In this document: in pieces, positions 1 through 7,446 of the stretch
How positions within the stretch are numbered: the first letter of the stretch is position 1
How the letters are laid out: every line of letters starts with the position of its first letter
NCBI GenBank assembly: GCA_964541075.1
Contig: CAZIPZ010000047.1
Span: forward strand, 1 to 21,742
Length of the DNA: 21,742 nt
Direction of reading: 5' to 3'
Source: CAZIPZ01 sp964541075
GTDB lineage: Bacteria; Acidobacteriota; Terriglobia; 20CM-2-55-15
Notes under the pieces: generated by a model
What the model saw: the letters and a program-made list of their open reading frames with translations, nothing else
The model's database searches: none
What the model was told of the DNA's origin: nothing
Translations under genes and position numbers: made by a program

Positions 1-2
1 AA

Positions 3-2474
3 GGCCTTCTGGACTCCGAAGCCGCAATGACGCGTTTTCTGAATCTGGTTGCGGCTGAACCGGATATCGCGCGCGTCCCAATCATGATCGACAGCTCTAA
101 ATGGTCCGTCCTCGAAGCCGGTCTCAAATGCGTTCAAGGCAAGGGCATTGTCAACTCGATAAGCCTGAAGGAGGGCGAAGGAGTTTTTAAAGAACATGCC
201 TCCAAGATTCGCAAATACGGCGCTGCTGCGGTCGTCATGGCCTTTGATGAACGAGGGCAAGCGGACTCGGTCGAACGCAAGACCGAGATCTGTTCTCGGG
301 CGTATCGCATCCTCACCCAGGAGGTGGGCTTGCCCCCTCAGGACATCATTTTCGATCCAAATATTCTGACGGTCGCAACCGGCATCGAAGAACACAACAA
401 CTACGCCGTGAATTTCATCGAAGCCACGCGATGGATCAAAACCAATCTTCCATTAGCTAAAGTCAGCGGGGGCGTGAGCAACATTTCGTTTTCATTTCGC
501 GGAAACAACGTTGTCCGGGAGGCGATGCATTCCGCGTTTCTCTATCACGCCATTCGAGCGGGCCTCGACATGGGCATCGTCAATGCCGGACAGCTCGCCG
601 TCTATGAAGAAATTCCCAAGGACTTGCTCGAACTGGTCGAAGACGTCTTACTCAATCGGCGTCCTGACGCCACTGAGCGCCTTACCTCCTTTGCCGAATC
701 GGTGCGGCGGAAAGACAAGGCTGAAATCAAAGAAGACGCGTGGCGTGAAGCGCCCGTTGAAGAACGCCTGCAACATGCCCTTGTGAAAGGCATCGTGGAC
801 TTTATTGAACGCGATGTGGAGGAAGCGAGACAGAAATATGGTCGTCCGCTCTCCGTGATCGAAGGTCCGCTGATGGATGGAATGAACGTTGTCGGCGATC
901 TGTTCGGTTCAGGAAAAATGTTTCTGCCGCAAGTCGTGAAAAGCGCGCGCGTCATGAAGAAGGCGGTGGCTCAATTGATTCCTTACATGGAGGAGGAGAA
1001 GCAACGGACAGGCGGCAGACAGTCCCAGGGCAAGGTTTTGCTCGCAACGGTGAAAGGCGATGTGCATGACATTGGCAAGAACATTGTCGGCGTCGTCCTG
1101 GCCTGCAACAACTACGAGGTTATCGACCTGGGCGTTATGGTCCCGAGCGACAAGATTCTTGAAGTCGCGCGGCAAAACAACGTCGATATGATTGGCCTGA
1201 GCGGTCTTATCACTCCATCACTCGACGAAATGGTTCATGTCGCAAAAGAGATGGAACGGGAGAGAGTCGCGGTTCCACTCCTGATCGGTGGCGCGACTAC
1301 CAGCCGAATTCACACGTCCGTCAAGATAGCACCAGGATGCACACAGCCCGTTGTTCACGTGCTGGATGCATCACGCGCCGTGGGTGTGGTTGGACATCTG
1401 ATCAATCCTGAATTGCAGCCAAAATTCGCCGCAGAAAACCGCCGGGAGCAGGACAATGACAGAGAGAAACATTTCGGACGCCAACAACAAGTTCCTTTGA
1501 TAACGATCGACGAGGCGCGAAAGCGGCGAACGCCAATGGAGTGGACTTCAGCCGACCAACCCGCAAAGCCATCCTTCACAGGCTCACGTGTATTGAAGGA
1601 TATTCCGCTGGCGGATCTTGTGCCTTACATCGACTGGTCACCCTTCTTTCACACATGGGAGCTCCGTGGAACGTTTCCAAAGATATTGGATGACCGTATC
1701 GTCGGAAACCGAGCTAAAGAACTGTTCCAGGATGCCAAGGAACTACTGAAGCGAATCGTCAAAGAACGGCTGTTGAAGGCGCGAGCCGTTTATGGGTTTT
1801 GGCCGGCCAATAGCATTGGCGATGACATTGAGGTGTATGCGAACGCATCCAGGACCAACGTCTTAACGTGCCTTCATACGCTGCGGCAGCAAACTCGCAA
1901 GGCTGAAGGCGAGCCCAACTATGCTCTTGCCGACTTCATAGCCCCAAAGGAATCGGGTGTTTCCGATTACATTGGCGCGTTCGCCACAACGGCCGGCGAA
2001 GGCATTGAGACGCTATGCGCCGCATTCGAAAAAGAACATGACGACTACAATTCGATCATGTCCAAGGCGCTTGCCGACAGACTCGCCGAAGCCAGTGCGG
2101 AGTATCTTCACAAGCTGGCTCGTGACGAATGGGGATTCGGGAAGAACGAAAGACTTGGCAATGACGACCTCATCCAAGGAAAGTATCGCGGCATCCGGCC
2201 GGCGCCCGGTTATCCGGCTAGCCCGGATCACACGGAAAAGCGAATTTTGTTTGATCTTCTCAAAGCGGAGGAGAACACGGGAATTCGTCTCACGGAAAAC
2301 TTTGCGATGGCGCCCGCAAGCTCCGTGTGCGGATTATATTTTTCGAATCCGGCCGCACAGTACTTCAGCGTCGGGAAGATCGACCGGGACCAGGTTCAGG
2401 AGTACAGCGCCCGCAAGGGCCTTGAACTCTCAATAGTTGAACGGTGGCTGGGCTCCAACCTGGCCTATCGGTAA
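3..2474 (+). CDS. metH: Cobalamin-dependent methionine synthase, C-terminal part (5' end outside window)
   Basis: Transfers a methyl group from methyltetrahydrofolate via cob(I)alamin to homocysteine, making methionine in the cytoplasm. The frame is open from base 3, and the residues before the ATG at 27 (GLLDSEAAM) continue the family alignment, so the gene is cut by the window edge and 27 is not its start. Visible in order (counting from the ATG at 27): the end of the folate-binding TIM barrel (MIDSSKW, ISGG-like VSGGVSNISFSFRGN), the four-helix cap (VKGIVDFIERD, GPLMDGMNVVGDLFG), and the B12 domain with the DxHxxG motif (GDVHDIGKN; axial His codon at 1065-1067), GLSGLITPSL and LLIGGATTS. 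The C-terminal AdoMet-dependent reactivation domain follows (RPAPGYPASPDHTEK near residue 730). The homocysteine-binding domain must lie upstream. An unknown small gene follows 34 bases after the stop. Identity is secure. Confidence 0.97.
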   Translation, partial: GLLDSEAAMTRFLNLVAAEPDIARVPIMIDSSKWSVLEAGLKCVQGKGIVNSISLKEGEGVFKEHASKIRKYGAAAVVMAFDERGQADSVERKTEICSRAYRILTQEVGLPPQDIIFDPNILTVATGIEEHNNYAVNFIEATRWIKTNLPLAKVSGGVSNISFSFRGNNVVREAMHSAFLYHAIRAGLDMGIVNAGQLAVYEEIPKDLLELVEDVLLNRRPDATERLTSFAESVRRKDKAEIKEDAWREAPVEERLQHALVKGIVDFIERDVEEARQKYGRPLSVIEGPLMDGMNVVGDLFGSGKMFLPQVVKSARVMKKAVAQLIPYMEEEKQRTGGRQSQGKVLLATVKGDVHDIGKNIVGVVLACNNYEVIDLGVMVPSDKILEVARQNNVDMIGLSGLITPSLDEMVHVAKEMERERVAVPLLIGGATTSRIHTSVKIAPGCTQPVVHVLDASRAVGVVGHLINPELQPKFAAENRREQDNDREKHFGRQQQVPLITIDEARKRRTPMEWTSADQPAKPSFTGSRVLKDIPLADLVPYIDWSPFFHTWELRGTFPKILDDRIVGNRAKELFQDAKELLKRIVKERLLKARAVYGFWPANSIGDDIEVYANASRTNVLTCLHTLRQQTRKAEGEPNYALADFIAPKESGVSDYIGAFATTAGEGIETLCAAFEKEHDDYNSIMSKALADRLAEASAEYLHKLARDEWGFGKNERLGNDDLIQGKYRGIRPAPGYPASPDHTEKRILFDLLKAEENTGIRLTENFAMAPASSVCGLYFSNPAAQYFSVGKIDRDQVQEYSARKGLELSIVERWLGSNLAYR

Positions 2475-2508
2475 CAACGCTTATCGCTCGTGAACTGGAG
2501 ACACGACT

Positions 2509-2877
2509 TTGCGCTATTTTTCCGAACGAACGCTCTCAGCTAGAGCGGCGGAACTGGTTCAGTTCGATGCTGATTCCATTCGTCAGATCGCCTGTGCGGA
2601 GCGCGCACCAGAACCCGAAACCTGGCTGGCGGATCCGGACGAATACGAAAAGAATGGCCGCATTCTTCGCGATAGTCCGAACCCACGGATGCTGGCTTAT
2701 TCGTCCAAAACCCAGAAGCTCTACGCAACCGACGGCTGTAATTCCTGCGCACGCGGGCTTAACGCCGGGATTGACTCGATGCGGCCTGAAGAGTTGCAAG
2801 TCTTCGCGCAGGAAAACGATTTGCGTCTGGAGTTGCTCCAACGGCTTGCAGAATTGGCCGCTCAAGCTGGGCGATAG
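2509..2877 (+). CDS. Unrecognised 122-residue protein downstream of metH
   Basis: I do not recognise this protein. A TTG start at 2509 is the first usable codon after an in-frame TGA at 2491 and has a GGAG ribosome-binding site 8 bases upstream. The protein has no signal peptide or membrane segment. It has an acidic, helical look at both ends and a conserved-looking centre (WLADPDEYEKNG, SPNPRMLAYSS, YATDGCNSCARGL). The CNSC pair could bind metal or form a disulfide, which is speculation. It lies 34 bases after metH on the same strand, so co-transcription is likely, and it ends 3 bases before the convergent nth stop. A longer overlapping reading frame (2444-2917) begins inside metH and looks like a shadow. 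Being a real gene is fairly likely; function is unknown. Confidence 0.65.
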   Translation: MRYFSERTLSARAAELVQFDADSIRQIACAERAPEPETWLADPDEYEKNGRILRDSPNPRMLAYSSKTQKLYATDGCNSCARGLNAGIDSMRPEELQVFAQENDLRLELLQRLAELAAQAGR

Positions 2878-2895
2878 GCCTCAGCGACTTTTTTT
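2866..2895 (+). terminator. Possible intrinsic terminator at the end of the metH unit
   Basis: A six-pair stem (GCTGGG at 2866-2871 with CTCAGC at 2880-2885, one G-T pair, 8-base loop) is followed by GAC and then seven T (2889-2895). It straddles the stop codon of the 122-residue gene. The stem is short and overlaps coding sequence on both strands, so this is tentative. Confidence 0.35.
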
Positions 2896-3528
2896 CACTC
2901 CGACGCGAGCGCAATAAACTGCAATTTTGCATCTCGAACACAGCGGACTTATCGGCTTGCAAAGATTCTGGCCGTACGCAACCAACAAATCGTTGTATTT
3001 GATCCAATACTTCGCGGGAAGTCTTTTCCGCAAAGCCATTTCCGTCTTTTCCGGAGTTCGCGTGCGGACGTAGCCGAGTCGATTTGAAATCCGGTGGACA
3101 TGTGTGTCGACGGCGATGCCGGGCTTCTTGAACGCCAGCGTCACAACGATGTTCGCCGTTTTTCTTCCAACCCCGGGCAAGAGCAGTAGTTCCTCAATGG
3201 TGGAAGGAACTTCGCCGTTGAACCGGTCGATCACGTGCTGACAAATCAGGTGAAGTGTTCTCGCCTTTACGCGGTAGAACGACACCGGATATATTGCTTG
3301 CTCTATAACGTTCAACGGCGTTGCCAATAGCGTTGAGGGTTCGCTGGCGATAGCAAAAAGCCGGTCGCTTGCGGCGTACGTGGTCCGATCCTGGGTGCGA
3401 AGGCTCAATATGCAAGAAACAAGGACAGTGAATGGAGTTTCGACAAAGTTGCCGATCGCGGGCAGCGGCCAGCGTTGAATCTCTTTGCGCAGGATGCGGA
3501 CAATCTGATGGATGTCGTCAGGACGCAT
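2881..3528 (-). CDS. nth: Endonuclease III (DNA glycosylase/AP lyase)
   Basis: Base-excision repair enzyme that removes oxidised pyrimidines and nicks the abasic site. From the ATG at 3528 it is 215 residues, matching the family (about 211). The helix-hairpin-helix LLPGVGRKTANIV carries the catalytic Lys at residue 123, and VDTHVHR the catalytic Asp at 141. The C-terminal iron-sulfur cluster ligands are present with correct spacing (Cys190-x6-Cys197-x2-Cys200-x5-Cys206). The TQD segment (LSLRTQDRTT) resembles the branch found in archaea and some bacteria rather than the E. coli form. The frame stays open to 3579, but the ATG at 3528 has AAGGG 7 bases upstream and fits the family N-terminus. 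This start codon shares two bases with that of the divergent methyltransferase. The stop lies 3 bases from that of the preceding plus-strand gene. Confidence 0.95.
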   Translation of the reverse strand: MRPDDIHQIVRILRKEIQRWPLPAIGNFVETPFTVLVSCILSLRTQDRTTYAASDRLFAIASEPSTLLATPLNVIEQAIYPVSFYRVKARTLHLICQHVIDRFNGEVPSTIEELLLLPGVGRKTANIVVTLAFKKPGIAVDTHVHRISNRLGYVRTRTPEKTEMALRKRLPAKYWIKYNDLLVAYGQNLCKPISPLCSRCKIAVYCARVGVKKSR

Positions 3529-4261
3529 GAAGAATCCCTTCGATCTTTGCTCTGAAGCATACACTCGTTTTCGTCCCACTTACCCGGCGGAGCTCTACGA
3601 TTGGCTCGTCACGCAATGCAACATCGGAGCAAATTCTCGAGCCGTTGATATTGGCGCAGGCCCCGGCAAGGGAAGCACTCCCCTGATCCGGCGCGGCATA
3701 CCAACCATCTCCACGGATCCAAGCCTCGCCATGATCCAGCAAGGTGTTGCATCGGATCACGAGCTTCGCTACGTATCCTGCCCGGCTGAAGCCATTCCCT
3801 TTCGCGACGGCGCCTTCGACATAGCGACCTGCGCGCAGTGTTTTCACTGGTTTGATCCATTCCGGGCTCTGCCGGAGATCGCACGCATTTTGAAGAAGCC
3901 GGGCTGGCTGGCGGTGTATTGGAATACGCGCGACCCTCAACACGAACATATACGATTTTTTGAGGACCTGGTGATCCGGTTTAATCCGTCGCACGAACGA
4001 GACTATCGAAACAAGGACTGGGGTGAAACCATTGAGACTGGGCGGATGTTTCGAGTGATCGAGCATCGGCAATTTCATTTCAGTGTTCCCATGACGGTTG
4101 ACGATTGGATCGGATTGGCTCGAAGCATTTCTTACGTGCGCTCCATGGGCGAAAGCAGAATGCCGGAATTCGAAAAGGCGCTCCATGCAGGCATGTCGCA
4201 TTACGGTCATGTTGCATGTGCGTACGTTACCGATCTGTGGCTGGCGGCTGCGTGTTCCTGA
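3527..4261 (+). CDS. Class I SAM-dependent methyltransferase (Methyltransf_11 type)
   Basis: A 244-residue Rossmann-fold methyltransferase; substrate unknown. SAM-binding motif I is VDIGAGPGKGS near residues 40-50, and an acidic residue follows in ISTDPSLAM. Motif II/III-like segments are AEAIPFRDGAFDIATCAQCFHWFD and ILKKPGWLAVYWN. The N-terminus (EAYTRFRPTYP) and the FHWFD motif place it with the broad group of small-molecule methyltransferases that includes yeast Crg1-like proteins. The frame opens at an ATG at 3512, but the ATG at 3527 gives the usual family N-terminus and has AGGA just upstream (3 bases, closer than usual). It diverges from nth with overlapping start codons, so its promoter must lie inside nth. 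A second methyltransferase lies about 140 bases downstream with its own promoter. Confidence 0.85.
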   Translation: MKNPFDLCSEAYTRFRPTYPAELYDWLVTQCNIGANSRAVDIGAGPGKGSTPLIRRGIPTISTDPSLAMIQQGVASDHELRYVSCPAEAIPFRDGAFDIATCAQCFHWFDPFRALPEIARILKKPGWLAVYWNTRDPQHEHIRFFEDLVIRFNPSHERDYRNKDWGETIETGRMFRVIEHRQFHFSVPMTVDDWIGLARSISYVRSMGESRMPEFEKALHAGMSHYGHVACAYVTDLWLAAACS

Positions 4262-4297
4262 CAGGTTTTCAGCGCGTCGCCAATCGCCGGATCAAGG

Positions 4298-4326
4298 TTG
4301 ACAGCCGAGTCGGCATCGCCTAATCT
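4298..4326 (+). promoter_or_regulatory. Sigma70-type promoter of the zinc-ribbon methyltransferase
   Basis: TTGACA (4298-4303), a spacer of exactly 17 bases, then TAATCT (4321-4326). Predicted transcription start is near 4333, giving a leader of about 70 bases to the ATG at 4403. The longest reading frame would begin at the TTG of the -35 box, so the promoter itself argues against that start. Confidence 0.7.
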
Positions 4327-4402
4327 GAATCGCCGGAAACGTTTTGATTTCAGATGGATTACGAGTTGTTTAAATTCGCGAGAAAGGCCGAACAAACGGG
4401 AT

Positions 4403-5263
4403 ATGACAGGGCGCTTCCCCGACATCTTCACAGCATTTCAGTGCTCGATTTGTGGAGCAGCGGATCCCAGATGGACATCATCAAATCATTCGCAAGGTTT
4501 GTTTGACAGCCCAGGACGGCTGACTTGCCTGGGTTGCTCGACCACCTTTCCGGTCCGGGACGGATACCTCGACGTGCATCCAGGCGCTCCGGAACCACTG
4601 CCTCCGATCCAGCATCTGTTTAGCAGCCGTCCGGTCGTTGCCGTATATGAAGGACTCTGGCGTCCGATCGGATACTTCATTGCGAGCAATCACTCTTTCC
4701 CCAAAGATGCCGACCGCATAGCGTCTTTAATCCAGCACCGTCACGGGTTGATCCTCGACCTTGCCTGCGGCCCCGGCAATTTCACAAGGCGCGTGGCGCG
4801 CATGCTTCCTGAATCCACCGTCATCGGTTTCGATCTCTCGACGCAAATGCTCGAACGAGCCGTACGGCTGACGAGGAAGGAACGCCTTCGCAACGTGTAC
4901 TACATGCGCGGCAGCGCCCTGTCGTTGCCGTTCCGAACTGAGAGCTTTGACGCGGTGAGCTGCTGCGGCGCGCTGCAGTTGTTCCAAGATCAGGATCAGG
5001 CTGTCGGCGAGATTGCGCGAGTGCTCAGGACGAACGGCGATTTCGTCTGCCAGACCACTCTTGGACCACGCACACCTCCGCTGTGGATCCGGGCGGCAGA
5101 TCGCGTTCTCAAGTTCGGCTACTTTTACCTTGATGATTTAAAGGAGCGCCTGCATCGATTCAACTTCGATCTGCTCGCCGAAGAGAGATCGAACATCAAC
5201 TACATCTTTCGGGCCGCAAAAGGCGCTAGTAGACAACGCTCGCCTTTTCCTGCTCAAGCTTGA
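4403..5263 (+). CDS. SAM-dependent methyltransferase with N-terminal zinc ribbon
   Basis: A 286-residue class I methyltransferase. The N-terminus has a Trm112-like zinc ribbon with paired cysteines (CSIC at 14-17, CLGC at 42-45, then TTFPVRDGYLD). The Rossmann fold follows, with motif I LDLACGPGNF near 118-127, acidic residue in GFDLSTQML near 142-150, and LPFRTESFDAV near 175-185. The layout resembles the Rv0089/BioC-like and RlmA-like methyltransferases, where a ribbon precedes the catalytic fold; the substrate cannot be read from the sequence. The start at 4403 is chosen because the longer frame (from 4298) begins inside a strong promoter and the added residues do not resemble the family. 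The ribosome-binding site is weak (GGGAT). Its 3' end overlaps the convergent unknown gene by 38 bases. Confidence 0.85.
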   Translation: MTGRFPDIFTAFQCSICGAADPRWTSSNHSQGLFDSPGRLTCLGCSTTFPVRDGYLDVHPGAPEPLPPIQHLFSSRPVVAVYEGLWRPIGYFIASNHSFPKDADRIASLIQHRHGLILDLACGPGNFTRRVARMLPESTVIGFDLSTQMLERAVRLTRKERLRNVYYMRGSALSLPFRTESFDAVSCCGALQLFQDQDQAVGEIARVLRTNGDFVCQTTLGPRTPPLWIRAADRVLKFGYFYLDDLKERLHRFNFDLLAEERSNINYIFRAAKGASRQRSPFPAQA

Positions 5264-5837
5264 GTTCCTGAATCCCCCACGGCAGATCGAAAGGCTCCTT
5301 CAGATCGGCCGCGGGGTACTTGGGCTTGACGTATTTTTCGACTAGCGTCTGGACAAGTATCATCGGAACCGGAATCCCGTCCACCCGCACCTCATCGAGA
5401 TCGAATTTGCCTCTGCCCCGCTCTCCGAAAAGTCTTCCCTTCAGGCCGAGGTTGTGAGTGCCACCTACAAAGGAATCGAGCAGCGGGTTCCCCGTCGCAT
5501 TCGAATTGAATGTAATTTGAGCCTCCGACGCGATGGCCCCGGGCTGAAGTTCCACGTCGATGGAGTCGAGCTGAATGGGCAGATCTTCCTTCATTGAATA
5601 GAGAACGTAGGATTCAAGCTCGACCTCTGACAATTCGAGCCGATCGCTCCCTGGGCGTCTTTCGTTTGTTTCGTGCGCTTTCTTGATCGCGTCGATCTTA
5701 GACTGAAGTGTTTCTGCAGCCTTTGAGGAGATACTGCTGGCCGACGCTTCTTCCGCCGTAAAGTTGCGAAACAGGACCACTCCCGCAACGCCGACAACCA
5801 GCACCGACAGTCCAACGGCCACGGCGATTTTCTTCAT
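5226..5837 (-). CDS. Membrane-anchored protein of unknown function, last gene of the rnc-lepB unit
   Basis: A 203-residue protein with an N-terminal hydrophobic segment (residues 1-24, KKIAVAVGLSVLVVGVAGVV) that is a membrane anchor or uncleaved signal. The exported part starts with an Ala/Ser-rich linker and helix (to about 60), then looks beta-rich, with LELSEVELESYVLYSM, alternating hydrophobic strands, and a conserved-looking GRLFGERGRGKFDLDEVRVDGIPVP. The overall look is like the LmeA/DUF2993 or YpmS group of envelope lipid-binding-like domains, but that is only an impression. ATG at 5837 lies 2 bases after the lepB stop; a GTG at 5843 would overlap that stop by 4 bases. The ATG is preferred because AGG lies 7 bases upstream. 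Translational coupling to lepB is likely. The 3' end overlaps the convergent methyltransferase by 38 bases. Confidence 0.75.
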   Translation of the reverse strand: MKKIAVAVGLSVLVVGVAGVVLFRNFTAEEASASSISSKAAETLQSKIDAIKKAHETNERRPGSDRLELSEVELESYVLYSMKEDLPIQLDSIDVELQPGAIASEAQITFNSNATGNPLLDSFVGGTHNLGLKGRLFGERGRGKFDLDEVRVDGIPVPMILVQTLVEKYVKPKYPAADLKEPFDLPWGIQELKLEQEKASVVY

Positions 5838-5839
5838 AG

Positions 5840-6601
5840 TCACCTGATAATCTGAAAGGTGCGTGCCCAGCGAGTCTTCCTGAAAAAATTCGTGGCGAGG
5901 TCGGTGATCTGCTGGACACGATCCGTCATGTCGGTTCGACGGTATTCATCATCATCCGTTTCATAAGACCAGTAGATAATGAGGGCCTTGCCAACGATCA
6001 ACTCGCGGGGAACAAATCCCCAATAGCGGCTGTCCGAGCTATTGTCCCGATTGTCGCCCATCGCGAAGTACTTGCCGGGCGGCACGACGATGTCGCCGTT
6101 CTGGAGGTAGTCTTCGTACCAGTAGGGGTCTTCGTCGATTCCTCGATAGATCCGGCCCGGATGAGGTTTCGGCGGAAAGAAGTCCCGGAAAGGATCCGAA
6201 TAAGAACCAGGCAGGCTCTTGTGGATTTTGTAAGGCTCATTGACCGGATTTCCGTTCACAAAGACCTGTTTGTCGACGATGCGAAGATGATCGCCCGGGA
6301 TTGCGATGGCTCTCTTCACGTAATGCTTCGTCAGATCTTTGGGATATTTGAAGACGATTACATCGCCGCGCCGGATGTCTTTGAACGGAAGAACGGCGTC
6401 ACCAATGAATCCTTTGGAGCCGAACACAAATTTGTTCACCAGCAGGTGGTCGCCAACCAAAAGGTTGTTTTCCATCGAGGGTGTGGGAATCTTGAAGGCC
6501 TGCACGATGAAAGTCGTTCCGAACAACGCCAAAATCACCGTGATTACGAGCGACTCAAAGTACTCACGAGCCATGGACTTCTTGTAGACGATTTCCGACA
6601 T
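5840..6601 (-). CDS. lepB: Signal peptidase I
   Basis: Inner-membrane serine protease that removes signal peptides from secreted proteins. It is 253 residues with one N-terminal membrane segment (about 17-36). The catalytic Ser42 lies in IPTPSMENN and the catalytic Lys96 in YVKRAIAIPGD, the Ser/Lys dyad of the family. The C-terminal box GDNRDNSSDSRYWG is intact. A moderately long insertion (about residues 120-165, PKPHPGRIYRG) separates the boxes, within the range seen in Gram-negative enzymes. It starts 2 bases after the rnc stop and ends 2 bases before the next start, so it belongs to an rnc-lepB-unknown operon; rnc and lep are also neighbours in E. coli, in the opposite order. Its natural substrates here would include the exported TPR proteins encoded just upstream. 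Confidence 0.96.
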   Translation of the reverse strand: MSEIVYKKSMAREYFESLVITVILALFGTTFIVQAFKIPTPSMENNLLVGDHLLVNKFVFGSKGFIGDAVLPFKDIRRGDVIVFKYPKDLTKHYVKRAIAIPGDHLRIVDKQVFVNGNPVNEPYKIHKSLPGSYSDPFRDFFPPKPHPGRIYRGIDEDPYWYEDYLQNGDIVVPPGKYFAMGDNRDNSSDSRYWGFVPRELIVGKALIIYWSYETDDDEYRRTDMTDRVQQITDLATNFFRKTRWARTFQIIR

Positions 6602-6603
6602 GT

Positions 6604-7311
6604 TCAGATCTTTTCTTCATGAACAGCGCCGACTCGTTCAAGCGCCTGGCGAGCGGCTGCCTGTTCCGCCGCCTTTTTTGTGAGGCCTATTCCCTCCGCA
6701 ACCGTTTCTCCACCAATGACGACTTCGACGGTAAAGAGCTTTTGATGATCCGGACCGGTCTCGGCCGCGACAACGTAATCTGCTCGGCGCACGCCTTGTG
6801 CTTGCAGCTGCTGTTGAAGCGCAGTCTTGAAATCGGTGATCTTCTGAGGTCTGTCCCTGATCTCCTCGATCTGATGCTCGAAGAATGGCGCCATGACCCG
6901 TCTGGCTTCTTCAATTCCGCCATCCAGATAGACCGCGCCGATGACTGCCTCAAAAGCATCAACGAGCAGGGCCTGTTTGTTGCGTCCACCGGTTTTTTCC
7001 TCGCCCCTACCCAGCTGCAAGTATTCACCCAGATGAAGTCGCTCGGCATATTTCACAAGGTTCGCGGCGCTCACAAAAAAGCCCTTCAGCTTCGAAAGCT
7101 GCCCTTCATTCAAGCCGGGATGCGCCCGGAACAGGAAATCGCTTACCAGAAAACCCAAAACCGCGTCGCCCAGAAACTCGAACTGTTCGTTGTCACCGAT
7201 GCCCGTGCTGCTTTCATGGGCGTGGGAGCTGTGAGTAATCGCGGTTGTCAGAAGCCTGGGGTCTCTGAACTTATAAGCGAGCTCAAATTCCAAGTCTTCC
7301 AAAATCTTCAT
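6604..7311 (-). CDS. rnc: Ribonuclease III
   Basis: Double-strand-specific endoribonuclease for rRNA and mRNA processing. It is 235 residues. The nuclease domain (1-150) has the signature NEQFEFLGDAVLG with acidic residues Glu45 and Asp49, and VDAFEAVIGAVYLD with Asp118 and Glu121, the metal-binding set. The double-stranded RNA-binding domain (about 158-227) shows DFKTALQQQLQ and GLTKKAAEQAAARQAL. ATG at 7311 is the only reasonable start: upstream the frame runs into TGA without another start codon. It has no Shine-Dalgarno match and is preceded directly by seven T. The 135-base gap to the upstream TPR gene has a pyrimidine-rich stretch and a possible TAGAAT -10, but no convincing -35. First gene of a unit with lepB and an unknown gene. 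Confidence 0.96.
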   Translation of the reverse strand: MKILEDLEFELAYKFRDPRLLTTAITHSSHAHESSTGIGDNEQFEFLGDAVLGFLVSDFLFRAHPGLNEGQLSKLKGFFVSAANLVKYAERLHLGEYLQLGRGEEKTGGRNKQALLVDAFEAVIGAVYLDGGIEEARRVMAPFFEHQIEEIRDRPQKITDFKTALQQQLQAQGVRRADYVVAAETGPDHQKLFTVEVVIGGETVAEGIGLTKKAAEQAAARQALERVGAVHEEKI

Positions 7312-7446
7312 AAAAAAAGGGCCTGGAGGTTCGAGGAAATGAGGGAAGAGGGAGCAATCTTCTGAGGTGCAGAAAACCGCTCACTCTCCCCTTATTTCCC
7401 CGAAGCGTGCCTCCGAGCCCTATTCTACTACGCGGCCTGAGTCTTA

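Noticed and set aside
27..29. ATG at 27 as the metH start
   Set aside because: The frame is open to base 3 and the upstream residues fit the MetH family, so the gene is truncated by the window.
2444..2917. 157-residue plus-strand frame
   Set aside because: It starts inside metH, overlaps the better-supported 122-residue gene in another frame and runs into nth; its composition looks non-coding.
3518..4210. 230-residue minus-strand frame
   Set aside because: Antisense to the recognised methyltransferase, with no family features; a shadow frame.
6619..7365. 248-residue plus-strand frame
   Set aside because: Antisense to rnc, which has all catalytic motifs; it is only long because of codon bias.
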